A DNA stretch of 6,668 nt from Verrucomicrobiia bacterium (GCA_947460915.1 CANHKJ010000180.1:1-6668); one strand, 5' to 3'. Counted from the stretch's first letter, positions 1 through 5,728 are shown. Made by a program: numbers and translations. Notes: generated by a model from the sequence alone, not told the origin.

Positions 1-87
1 CAACAAGTCGAAACTGCGATCGTTGATCGCGAGACCAAGCCGCCCAAGCTACAAACGCTGGTGGCGACGGCGCAAAAGGCTCGCTGA
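1..87 (+). CDS. C-terminal fragment of an unidentified protein (5' end outside the window)
   Basis: Frame 1 is open from the first base to a TGA at 85-87 and encodes 28 residues ending in TLVATAQKAR. The tail is hydrophilic and rich in Lys, Arg, Gln and Thr, as expected for a helical or flexible C-terminus; nothing in it identifies a family. It counts as the end of a real gene because the frame is open to the window edge, the codons look like those of the neighbouring genes, and the stop lies only 6 bp from the stop of the convergent gene at 94-744, the tight tail-to-tail packing typical of bacterial chromosomes. A frame this short could be open by chance. Confidence 0.5.
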   Translation, partial: QQVETAIVDRETKPPKLQTLVATAQKAR

Positions 88-93
88 ATTAAA

Positions 94-744
94 TCAGGGC
101 GTTGCCGTCTCGTGTTCGATGCGCACGTTGGGATGGCCGATGAGATCCTGCAGTCGGGTGCGCAGCTTGGATTCCACTTCTTCGAGCATGCCACTCGCCG
201 CGGCCTCTTCCTGCATTTGCGCCTTGATCTCGCGCATCAACCACGCGCGGTCATCACCCGTTACCTTGTTGGCCCAGCCGTCGGAATTTTCGAGTTCCTC
301 AAAATCGAGAAGCTCCACACCAATGATTTCCGCTTTCGGGAATTTTGCTACTAATTCGCCGTCCTCCGAGCGCAGAGAAACGCCGGGCGTCAGTTTGTAA
401 CCAGCTTTCACTTTGTAATGGGCGCGGATGACCACGCGCTTGGTACCGAGTGGCACATACTTCAAGAGCGCACCGGTATTTTCCATCTCACGCACGGCAT
501 TCATGCGCATTTCCATCAAGCTGAGCTCGGCGATGTCTTTTTTTTCATCGATCACCGCGCGGCCCGAGATCATGTTGGTAGTATTTCCGGTTACGGCGGC
601 AAGAATTTGATCAAGACGGGCGGAGGCGGCGCTCTGCGTGCGTTGCAGCGAGTCCTCGACCTTATAGATCAGGAAAAAAATCATACCGCTGACAAACGAG
701 AGGACCAGCAGCCAGCGCAACGTTTTTCCAGTTTCGGCGTTCAT
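94..744 (-). CDS. Membrane-anchored DUF4230-like protein (216 aa)
   Basis: The protein begins with a short polar segment and one hydrophobic helix at about residues 11-27 (from WLLVLSF to FFLIY), which should act as an uncleaved signal anchor, leaving most of the protein outside the cytoplasm. The rest, about residues 45-205, has the pattern I associate with DUF4230: beta-strand-like stretches such as KRVVIRAHYKVKAGYKL, then a segment AEIIGVELLDFEEL with acidic residues, then a long Ala/Glu-rich helix to near the C-terminus. The family has no established biochemical function that I know of. The start at 744 follows directly on a promoter-like TTGAAT-N16-TATCAT (753-780, minus strand), so the mRNA may be nearly leaderless; no Shine-Dalgarno is present. 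It diverges from the gene at 853. The reading frame is secure; the family assignment is by pattern only. Confidence 0.8.
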   Translation of the reverse strand: MNAETGKTLRWLLVLSFVSGMIFFLIYKVEDSLQRTQSAASARLDQILAAVTGNTTNMISGRAVIDEKKDIAELSLMEMRMNAVREMENTGALLKYVPLGTKRVVIRAHYKVKAGYKLTPGVSLRSEDGELVAKFPKAEIIGVELLDFEELENSDGWANKVTGDDRAWLMREIKAQMQEEAAASGMLEEVESKLRTRLQDLIGHPNVRIEHETATP

Positions 745-752
745 GTGAGACT

Positions 753-780
753 ATGATAACGGCGATTTTCTGCAATTCAA
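753..780 (-). promoter_or_regulatory. Putative promoter of the DUF4230-like gene
   Basis: On the minus strand, TTGAAT (775-780) and TATCAT (753-758) are separated by 16 bp. The -10 box ends 8 nt before the ATG at 744, so transcription would start within a few bases of the start codon. A second overlapping option, TTGCAG (770-775) with TAGTCT (748-753), sits too close to the ATG to be preferred. The call rests on box similarity and on agreement with the layout of the other genes here. Confidence 0.35.
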
Positions 781-820
781 TCAAACATGTTGATCTTGCC
801 TCTTGCATAATCCGGATTTT

Positions 821-849
821 TTGCGCAGAAACATTGCACGCGCTAGCAC
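821..849 (+). promoter_or_regulatory. Putative promoter of the 166-aa protein gene
   Basis: TTGCGC (821-826) and TAGCAC (844-849) are separated by 17 bp. The -10 box shares the GCTAGC context with the hisI promoter. Only 3 nt separate it from the ATG at 853, which would put the usual start point inside the first codons, so the exact -10 assignment is uncertain. The 745-852 intergenic region holds this element and the divergent minus-strand promoter, and no other signal was seen in it. Confidence 0.3.
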
Positions 850-852
850 TTT

Positions 853-1353
853 ATGAAGCCTCACGAAATTTACAAAGCCGTTGACCCTGCATTGATCACT
901 CAAATGCTGGATTGGTTCCGTTCCAACGATAAAAATGTGTACAAGCACACCCTCGCGACTCTGGCCAATGCCCGGAAACTGCGTCCTGTGTTTGTCGCAA
1001 AGAAATCCATGGCCGAACAATACAAGTGGATCATGCAGACCTTGCAACTCCGCGCCTCCGACACCCTTGGTGAGCACTTGTTGCAAGCTTGGTTCATGGC
1101 TGGTCATCAAGCGATGCTTGGCACCTTCTGCGATGCGCTCGGCATCTTGCACGACGGCAAAGGTTCGATCCATGGCGATCTGCCCAAAGTGCTCGACGAT
1201 ACCCGCCTCGATGCTGGCATTGAGAAATTGCTCGCCGACAATGAGCCGAAAATCGTTGCTCTTTACCTCCACGTTTTCAACATGCAACAAGAAGGCGGAT
1301 GGGAAAACCTCTCGCAACGTCTTGCATCGAACGCGAACCTCGCTCTTGCGTAA
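853..1353 (+). CDS. Hypothetical soluble helical protein (166 aa)
   Basis: I do not recognise a family. The product has no signal peptide or membrane helix and should be cytoplasmic. The sequence looks almost entirely alpha-helical, with aromatic/hydrophobic periodicity (MLDWFRSN, EQYKWIMQTLQL, HLLQAWFMAGHQAMLG, KIVALYLHVFNMQQEGG) and a single cysteine at about residue 93. The gene is monocistronic: it diverges from the gene at 94-744, and a strong terminator follows 31 bp after its stop. The plus-strand frame is preferred over the long antisense frame (781-1431) because its codons favour C or G in the third position as in the neighbours, it begins just after promoter-like boxes, and it ends before the terminator, whereas the antisense frame reads through that hairpin. 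No Shine-Dalgarno precedes the ATG. Confidence 0.8.
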   Translation: MKPHEIYKAVDPALITQMLDWFRSNDKNVYKHTLATLANARKLRPVFVAKKSMAEQYKWIMQTLQLRASDTLGEHLLQAWFMAGHQAMLGTFCDALGILHDGKGSIHGDLPKVLDDTRLDAGIEKLLADNEPKIVALYLHVFNMQQEGGWENLSQRLASNANLALA

Positions 1354-1384
1354 GCCAAAGCCGATTGGTCTCCGATCCAACAAC

Positions 1385-1416
1385 AAAAAAGCCACCCGCG
1401 CGGGTGGCTTTTTTTT
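1385..1416. terminator. Symmetric, probably bidirectional intrinsic terminator
   Basis: A self-complementary GC-rich core, GCCACCCGCGCGGGTGGC (1391-1408), folds as a 7-bp stem with a GCGC loop. It is flanked by six A (1385-1390) and eight T (1409-1416). The T-tract serves the plus-strand gene ending at 1353, and the A-tract gives a U-tract on the opposite strand for the gene ending at 1428. The hairpin lies between the two convergent genes. Confidence 0.93.
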
Positions 1417-1427
1417 ATTCCAGCGAA

Positions 1428-3575
1428 TCACTGCAACTTCGATTCCAACTCCGGATTGGGCGGGGATCCGTATTCGATGGCCTTTGCGTAGGTTTCGCGT
1501 GCTAGCTTGAGCTCTCCCTTGCGTTGATGTAGCAGCGCGAGGTTGTGATAGACATCGGCATTTTCGGGGTTGAGCTCGATGGCTTTTTCGTAGCTAAGCT
1601 GGGCCTCGGCGAATTGATTGGCGCGGAATAGCGTGTTGCCGAGAAGGGTGTAGGCGCGGTAGTCTTTGGGGTCGATCTCGAGGGCGCGGCGCACGGATTG
1701 CTCTGCCGCAGGCATATCCCCGGATTTATAGAGTGCTAAGCCGAGCAAGCGGTGCGAGTTCGAGCGGGTTTCGTCATTTTCTATGGCATTGCGCAAGGTG
1801 AGAGCGGCTGCGGGATAGTCTTCGAGACGCATTTGCACGATGCCGAGTTTGGTCATAGTGGGAATGTGTCCGGGGTGGACGTCTTCGAGGATGAATTCGA
1901 GAACTTCACGCGAGGCGCTGAGTCGATTGGCGCCGAAGGCACGAACCGCTGACTTGGTAAAGTTTTCGATCTGCTCGTGCATCTCGGTATTGGCTGCTGC
2001 CACACGGTCTTTGCTGCCAGCGTAGGGGGAGAAAATTTCGCCATCGATGCGTTGGGCATCGACGATTTTTTGTTCCTCGGGGGTGAGCGAAATTTTTTCA
2101 TCGGTTAGCAAGGCGATGGCTTCATCGTAGTTGGCGTCGCCGGTGCTTTTACTCTTGGCGGCATCGAGCAATACCTGAGCTTTTTTCTTGCGCAGTTCTT
2201 GTTGGCGAAGTTGACGTTTGATGATTTCGCGCAGAGCTTCCGCTTCTTGCTTGTTGACGGTGTTATCTCCCTGACCGAGAGATTTTTCGTTGCTGAGAAG
2301 TTGTTTCTCCAAATCATTCATGCGCTGGTCTTGCGCAGATTTTTCTTTTTGTAGCGAGAGGATTTTTGATTTGGTGATGGCGAGGTCTCGCAGGGCTTCG
2401 AGCAAGCTATCGTTGTTTTCGTTGGCGTTTTGATTAAGAAGCTCGACGCGTTCTTTTGATTCGCGGAGTTCCTTGGCAAGCCCCATGTTTTGTTCGATGA
2501 GCTGTTGCACGCGTCCGCTTTCGCTGAGCTTGAGTAGCGCTGCCATGTGGTCGCGTTCGAGGAGGAGATCATCACGCTCGGTGCGTAATTCTTGAAAGGC
2601 GTCTTTGCTTTCTTGCAATTCCTTTTGCAGAGAAGAAATGCGATTATTGGCCGCAGCGATCTCGCTATCCTTTTGCTTGACGGTGGCTTCAAGAGCTTGC
2701 AGTTGCTTGAGTTGAGCGCCGGTGACTTGATTGGATTTTTCGCGCTCCAACTTCATGTTGCGCTGGAGATCGGCGAGCTGTTGGCGAGCCGCTTGAAAGT
2801 CTGCGGTGAGCGTGTTCATTTTCGCCTGAGACTGGAGCGCCTCTTCGCGACTTTGGGAAAGTGCCATGCCCATGGCTTGACGTTCTTGTTCTAGTGAACG
2901 GATGCGCAGGTTGAGTCTGTCCATTTCTGTCTGCACGGGAGCCGTGGATAATTTCGAGCGCAGAGCTTCAAGTTCGGTGGTGGTTTGGCGCAAGCGAGCG
3001 TTCAGATCGTCGCGTTGTTTGGCGAGATCGCTGGCGCGCGCGGCCTCGCGCGAGCTTTCGTTCGCAGGCGATGCGAGAGCGGTGCGCAGGCGCTTGACTT
3101 CGTTTTCGAGTTCGGTGACGCGTGCGCTTTCGATCTCGACGTTTGCTGCGTTCGGGTTCAAGGGCATCGGCGAAAGATTGCGGGTGTCGCCGCCACTCTC
3201 GATGATTTCGGCGACGGCAATGTCGTCTTTTTTCTGCTGAGCTTGAGCGAGTGGAAGGATTTTATTAACTTGGCCTTTGGTGACGCTGAGTCGATCACCG
3301 ACCATTTCCTTTTTCCACTCGGGGTGAAAGCGGTGGATGGTTTCGAAAAATTTCTCAGCGCTGCGCAGTTTCTCCAAGGCATCGGCATGGCGACCTTGCT
3401 TGCTGAGGGTTTCAGCCTCGCGTGTGAATAACCACGCTTGGTAATAGACATCGGAGGGGTCGAAGTTAGGCTGAGCAGGGGCGGCTGGTTGTTGAGCCCA
3501 AGCATGGTGGGGGAACAAGCTTCCCGAGAAAGCAAGAGTCATCGTCATCCAACCAATGATCCGAAAGTTGCGCAT
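1428..3575 (-). CDS. Exported coiled-coil and TPR-repeat protein (715 aa)
   Basis: The chosen start gives a clear Sec signal peptide: positive N-terminus (MRNFR), hydrophobic core, and a likely cut after AWA at about residue 27. The mature protein has a Pro/Ala-rich stretch, a helical N-terminal region (about 40-110, TPR-like around residues 44-75), a long heptad-like coiled coil rich in Glu, Lys, Gln and Leu (about 145-380 and 400-470), and about five TPR units at 540-706, the clearest being NSHRLLGLALYKSGDMPAAE, AYTLLGNTLFRANQFAEAQ and VYHNLALLHQRKGELKLARE. It is probably a periplasmic or envelope scaffold; no catalytic motif is visible. The open frame extends upstream to 3749, but those 58 residues are Arg/Cys-rich, precede the signal peptide and run across hisI's start and promoter, so they are probably not translated. 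TATTCT (3582-3587) lies 6 nt before this ATG, suggesting a leaderless mRNA. M at 3623 is a less likely start. Partners are unknown. Confidence 0.88.
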   Translation of the reverse strand: MRNFRIIGWMTMTLAFSGSLFPHHAWAQQPAAPAQPNFDPSDVYYQAWLFTREAETLSKQGRHADALEKLRSAEKFFETIHRFHPEWKKEMVGDRLSVTKGQVNKILPLAQAQQKKDDIAVAEIIESGGDTRNLSPMPLNPNAANVEIESARVTELENEVKRLRTALASPANESSREAARASDLAKQRDDLNARLRQTTTELEALRSKLSTAPVQTEMDRLNLRIRSLEQERQAMGMALSQSREEALQSQAKMNTLTADFQAARQQLADLQRNMKLEREKSNQVTGAQLKQLQALEATVKQKDSEIAAANNRISSLQKELQESKDAFQELRTERDDLLLERDHMAALLKLSESGRVQQLIEQNMGLAKELRESKERVELLNQNANENNDSLLEALRDLAITKSKILSLQKEKSAQDQRMNDLEKQLLSNEKSLGQGDNTVNKQEAEALREIIKRQLRQQELRKKKAQVLLDAAKSKSTGDANYDEAIALLTDEKISLTPEEQKIVDAQRIDGEIFSPYAGSKDRVAAANTEMHEQIENFTKSAVRAFGANRLSASREVLEFILEDVHPGHIPTMTKLGIVQMRLEDYPAAALTLRNAIENDETRSNSHRLLGLALYKSGDMPAAEQSVRRALEIDPKDYRAYTLLGNTLFRANQFAEAQLSYEKAIELNPENADVYHNLALLHQRKGELKLARETYAKAIEYGSPPNPELESKLQ

Positions 3576-3581
3576 GGCGGG

Positions 3582-3587
3582 AGAATA
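3582..3587 (-). promoter_or_regulatory. Putative -10 box of the TPR/coiled-coil gene
   Basis: TATTCT on the minus strand ends 6 nt before the ATG at 3575, the same spacing as at the gene starting at 4738. The only TTG hexamer nearby (TTGCTT) gives a 20-bp spacer, so the -35 is weak or absent. The element favours the 715-residue start over upstream alternatives. Confidence 0.3.
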
Positions 3588-3675
3588 GCGTGGATTTTGC
3601 GGGAGGGAAGCAAAGATTTTCATCGAGCGGAAGTCTGTGGGGCAGGGGAGAATGCGGCATGATCGGGTAAATGAC

Positions 3676-3704
3676 TTGATCTGTGAGCAATCGACTGCTA
3701 GCCT
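3676..3704 (+). promoter_or_regulatory. Putative hisI promoter
   Basis: TTGATC (3676-3681) and TAGCCT (3699-3704) are exactly 17 bp apart. The -10 box ends 5 nt before the GTG at 3710, which implies a leaderless or almost leaderless transcript. The 3576-3709 intergenic region carries this element and the -10 box of the divergent TPR gene; nothing else was recognised in it. Confidence 0.5.
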
Positions 3705-3709
3705 GCGTC

Positions 3710-4138
3710 GTGAGCGATAATACAGAAAATTGCGGATGTTTTGCGGCACGAGTTGATAAAAAGCAAATCGAGGATGGGCGTGAGTTTGCGCCGAAGTTTG
3801 ACGAGAACGGACTTATCGCGGCGATGGCTCTCGATGCTCAAACGCGCGAGCCGCTGATGCTGGCGTGGATGAATCGCGAGTCCTTGCGCATGACCTTGGA
3901 AAAAGGTGAAGCGGTCTACTGGTCGCGCTCGCGCAAGGAAATTTGGCACAAAGGAGCTACTTCGGGGCAAATCCAGAAAATCATCGAAATGCGCACCGAT
4001 TGTGACCAAGATGCACTGGTGTTACTTGTCGAGCAAGCCGGTGGTGGCGCCTGTCACACGGGTCGGAATTCGTGTTTTTACCGCACAGTGACCCCTGGAA
4101 CGCCCGCTGCCTTGCATTTTTTAGAGGAAAATCGCTAA
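3710..4138 (+). CDS. hisI: Phosphoribosyl-AMP cyclohydrolase
   Basis: HisI opens the adenine ring of phosphoribosyl-AMP to give ProFAR, the third step of histidine biosynthesis, in the cytoplasm. The 142-aa product carries the full family signature: GLIAAMALDAQTREPLMLAW (34-53), WSRSR (71-75), WHKGATSG (79-86), DCDQD (97-101) with the metal-binding aspartates, and CHTG...SCFY (115-124). Cys98, Cys115 and Cys122 are the expected zinc ligands, so it should be active. There is no C-terminal HisE (pyrophosphohydrolase) domain, so this is the monofunctional form. The GTG at 3710 is chosen because it follows a promoter-like element by 5 nt; the in-frame GTG at 3683 would lie between the -35 and -10 boxes. 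No other his gene is in the window, and no attenuator-like His-codon leader was seen. Confidence 0.96.
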   Translation: MSDNTENCGCFAARVDKKQIEDGREFAPKFDENGLIAAMALDAQTREPLMLAWMNRESLRMTLEKGEAVYWSRSRKEIWHKGATSGQIQKIIEMRTDCDQDALVLLVEQAGGGACHTGRNSCFYRTVTPGTPAALHFLEENR

Positions 4139-4174
4139 ATTTTCAAAAAAAAGTGCGCCAAGTGAAATTCACAG

Positions 4175-4203
4175 TTGCCATCTTGTGAAAAAAACTCTAG
4201 TTT
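4175..4203 (+). promoter_or_regulatory. rplS promoter
   Basis: TTGCCA (4175-4180) and TAGTTT (4198-4203) are separated by exactly 17 bp. The start point should lie near 4210, leaving a leader of about 60-65 nt before rplS. This is the best sigma-70-type match in the window, in front of a gene expected to be strongly expressed, and its TAG-type -10 matches the hisI promoter. Confidence 0.65.
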
Positions 4204-4217
4204 GCGCGCCCCTTTCC

Positions 4218-4236
4218 CCGGTCGATCTGAAACCGG
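4218..4236 (+). promoter_or_regulatory. Small hairpin in the rplS leader
   Basis: CCGGT (4218-4222) can pair with ACCGG (4232-4236) around a 9-nt loop, within the predicted untranslated leader. It is a short stem and may be chance. Ribosomal protein genes often carry autoregulatory leader structures, but this one does not match a leader motif I can name. Confidence 0.25.
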
Positions 4237-4273
4237 ACATGCAACGACTCAACCATATCTCCTACACAAGACC

Positions 4274-4621
4274 ATGAACATTATCGAAAAAATTGAAACT
4301 GAGCAGCTGAAATCGGACGTAGCCGACTTCAACGTAGGAGACACCGTCAAAGTGCATTGCCGCGTTGTGGAAGGTGGCAAAGAGCGCGTGCAGATTTTCG
4401 CAGGCATCGTCATCGGTCGCAAGGGGCACGGTCTGAACTCTTCGTTCACCGTTCGCAAGATTTCCTACGGCGAGGGTGTAGAGCGTATTTTCCCAGTTCA
4501 CACACCACGTATCGCGAAAATCGAAGTTTCCCATCGTGGCAAAGTTCGTCGCGCTAAGCTCAACTACCTGCGTCAACGCGTTGGTAAGCGTGCTACCTTG
4601 GTAAAATCCGCTGACGCATAA
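4274..4621 (+). CDS. rplS: Large ribosomal subunit protein bL19
   Basis: L19 binds 23S rRNA at the interface between the 50S and 30S subunits. The 115-aa product has the usual family length and is recognisable from end to end: FNVGDTVKVHCRVVEGGKER (19-38), VQIFAGIVIGRKGHG, FTVRKISYGEGVERIFPVHT (58-77), and the basic C-terminal block GKVRRAKLNYLRQRVGKRA (89-107). The ATG at 4274 is chosen over an in-frame TTG at 4175 because 4175 is the -35 box and the extra residues are not L19-like. The start has no Shine-Dalgarno despite the roughly 60-nt leader. In many bacteria rplS is the last gene of rpsP-rimM-trmD-rplS; here it follows hisI with its own promoter and terminator and appears monocistronic. 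Confidence 0.98.
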   Translation: MNIIEKIETEQLKSDVADFNVGDTVKVHCRVVEGGKERVQIFAGIVIGRKGHGLNSSFTVRKISYGEGVERIFPVHTPRIAKIEVSHRGKVRRAKLNYLRQRVGKRATLVKSADA

Positions 4622-4651
4622 TCCCTCTCGCGGGTTACGCTACTTTTCATG

Positions 4652-4683
4652 AAAAAGACACGGTTCAGGCCGTGTCTTTTTTT
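4652..4683 (+). terminator. Intrinsic terminator of rplS
   Basis: GACACGG (4657-4663) and CCGTGTC (4670-4676) form a perfect 7-bp stem with a 6-nt loop, extended by A-U pairing of 4652-4656 with the T-tract at 4677-4683 (seven T). It begins about 30 bp after the rplS stop. The flanking A-tract could also let it act on the opposite strand, but no convergent gene is present. Confidence 0.93.
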
Positions 4684-4687
4684 GTTG

Positions 4688-4703
4688 AGTTGAGCATTCA
4701 ACT
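4688..4703. repeat. Perfect inverted repeat touching the -35 box of the 318-aa protein gene
   Basis: AGTTGA-GCAT-TCAACT has 6-bp arms with a 4-bp centre and lies between the rplS terminator and the next promoter. Its last base is also the first base of the TTGCGA -35 box. The position fits a repressor or activator site, but the sequence also matches a short hairpin, and no regulator gene is in the window. Confidence 0.35.
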
Positions 4704-4731
4704 TGCGAATCCACCCTTTCCCAATTAAACT
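4703..4731 (+). promoter_or_regulatory. Putative promoter of the 4738-6668 gene cluster
   Basis: TTGCGA (4703-4708) and TAAACT (4726-4731) are exactly 17 bp apart. The -10 box ends 6 nt before the GTG at 4738, so the first gene would be translated from a leaderless or nearly leaderless mRNA. It lies just after the rplS terminator, so the cluster should be transcribed independently of rplS. Confidence 0.5.
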
Positions 4732-4737
4732 CAAGTC

Positions 4738-5694
4738 GTGCGCATTCATTATTTCATCGCCGTCATTTCATGCGTGATCACCGTTTCCCTCGTCTGGTGG
4801 AATGGGGTAAAAGACAAAGATTTTTTGACACCGCCCTCTGATCAGCGCCTTGTCGAGGTGCGTCATGCCACAGCCATAGATCTGAAAGCAGTCGATGTCA
4901 TTGCTCAAGATTTGCCAGCCAAAGCCATCTTGGTGAAGCCTACGAAGTTGATGCTGCCTGATCCAGCGCTGGAGCCTCCTCCGCAGGAAAAAGAAGATTT
5001 ACTGGCGGAGTTCGGAGATTTGTCGGTATCGCCTGGTCTCGATTGCTATGCCGATCTGGCCGAAAAAGGTTCAGATTTTTTCGTCGCGTTGGCAACACAA
5101 CTAGAAGCTAAGGGCGAATTGCAACGTGCCTTGTTAGCTTGGGAACGGGTTCTTGATGGCGTCAAGCCAGAGCCTGCGCAGTATGAGCTTGCCTCGAAGG
5201 CCATTCAGCGACTCTCACCACAATTGCCACTATGGAATGTCGATCCCTCGGCCGTGCATGTCATCCAGCTTAAGGCTGGCTGTGATCGAGAAACGGCGGA
5301 GTTGCTAGAACCTATTTTGGCGGAACTTTGCGCTCTGCTCAGCACGAACTCCTCAGGCATTGTCGAAATCAAAGCTAAGGTAAACAGCGGCCCGCGCCCC
5401 GCCAAAGATGCACCCAAATTACCCATCGCACTTTGGTTCAGCGGTTACGATCAAAAATCGACGCAATCAAAAACGATTACGATCTCCTCGGATCAAACCG
5501 ATCCAGTCGTCCTCCGAAATCTTGTGCTGACGAGCGCCTATAAATTGATCCGCGAGGATGTCGGTTCCCTCACCGATTTTCAGGCCCCCATCGCACACAA
5601 AGAGCCTCAAGATCCGCTCTCACTGTTTCAGTCATCTGTCTCCCGTCTGCTCTGGCAAAAGTTCGCGAGTCGATTAAACACGCCCGCACCGTAA
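4738..5694 (+). CDS. Signal-anchored protein of unknown function (318 aa)
   Basis: I do not recognise a family. An N-terminal hydrophobic helix (about residues 4-21, YFIAVISCVITVSLVWW), preceded by only one Arg and not followed by a clear cleavage site, suggests a membrane anchor with the bulk in the periplasm. A Pro-rich linker (about 67-86) leads to one TPR-like helical hairpin (about 107-140, including LEAKGELQRALLAWERVLD), then a mixed alpha/beta region to the C-terminus. Three cysteines lie beyond the anchor, at about 103, 182 and 198. Translation begins at a GTG 6 nt after a -10-like box, without Shine-Dalgarno. The gene is the first of three co-directional genes for exported proteins; 57 bp and no terminator separate it from the YdjY gene, so they are probably co-transcribed. 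TPR-like proteins commonly mediate protein contacts, which would suit an adaptor, but that is inference. Confidence 0.85.
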   Translation: MRIHYFIAVISCVITVSLVWWNGVKDKDFLTPPSDQRLVEVRHATAIDLKAVDVIAQDLPAKAILVKPTKLMLPDPALEPPPQEKEDLLAEFGDLSVSPGLDCYADLAEKGSDFFVALATQLEAKGELQRALLAWERVLDGVKPEPAQYELASKAIQRLSPQLPLWNVDPSAVHVIQLKAGCDRETAELLEPILAELCALLSTNSSGIVEIKAKVNSGPRPAKDAPKLPIALWFSGYDQKSTQSKTITISSDQTDPVVLRNLVLTSAYKLIREDVGSLTDFQAPIAHKEPQDPLSLFQSSVSRLLWQKFASRLNTPAP

Positions 5695-5718
5695 AAAAAT
5701 CTAAGATTTTCGGCGTTG

Positions 5719-5728
5719 GTAACGTTAC
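5719..5728. repeat. 10-bp perfect palindrome upstream of the YdjY gene
   Basis: GTAACGTTAC lies 23 bp before the ATG at 5752, in the 57-bp gap after the 318-aa gene. A CG-centred palindrome of this type is the style of LacI-family operators, but one 10-bp site is weak evidence. No convincing -35/-10 pair was found around it. Confidence 0.3.

Noticed and set aside
23..756. Several plus-strand frames across the DUF4230-like gene
   Set aside because: Antisense shadows. The minus-strand frame encodes a coherent anchor plus domain and covers the whole interval.
781..1431. 216-codon open frame on the minus strand, antisense to the 166-aa gene
   Set aside because: It reads through the terminator hairpin (1391-1408), has low-quality composition, and is the complement of a frame with good codon use. 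The plus-strand frame has better start and end context.
935..1510. 191-codon plus-strand frame overlapping the 166-aa gene
   Set aside because: Out-of-frame shadow rich in Cys, Ser, Arg and Pro that runs through the terminator and into the convergent TPR gene.
2592..3431. Plus-strand frames of 100-148 codons inside the TPR/coiled-coil gene
   Set aside because: Complement of a long coiled-coil coding region; codon bias on the coding strand commonly leaves such antisense frames open. No starts or motifs support them.
4127..4144. GAAAAT...ATTTTC hairpin at the end of hisI followed by an A-run, considered as a terminator
   Set aside because: The stem is AT-only apart from one G-C pair, and it is followed by A, not T, on the transcribed strand. 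It would not work as an intrinsic terminator for hisI.
4175..4273. N-terminal extension of rplS from a TTG at 4175
   Set aside because: The extension is not L19-like, would make the protein too long for the family, and its start codon falls in the -35 box.
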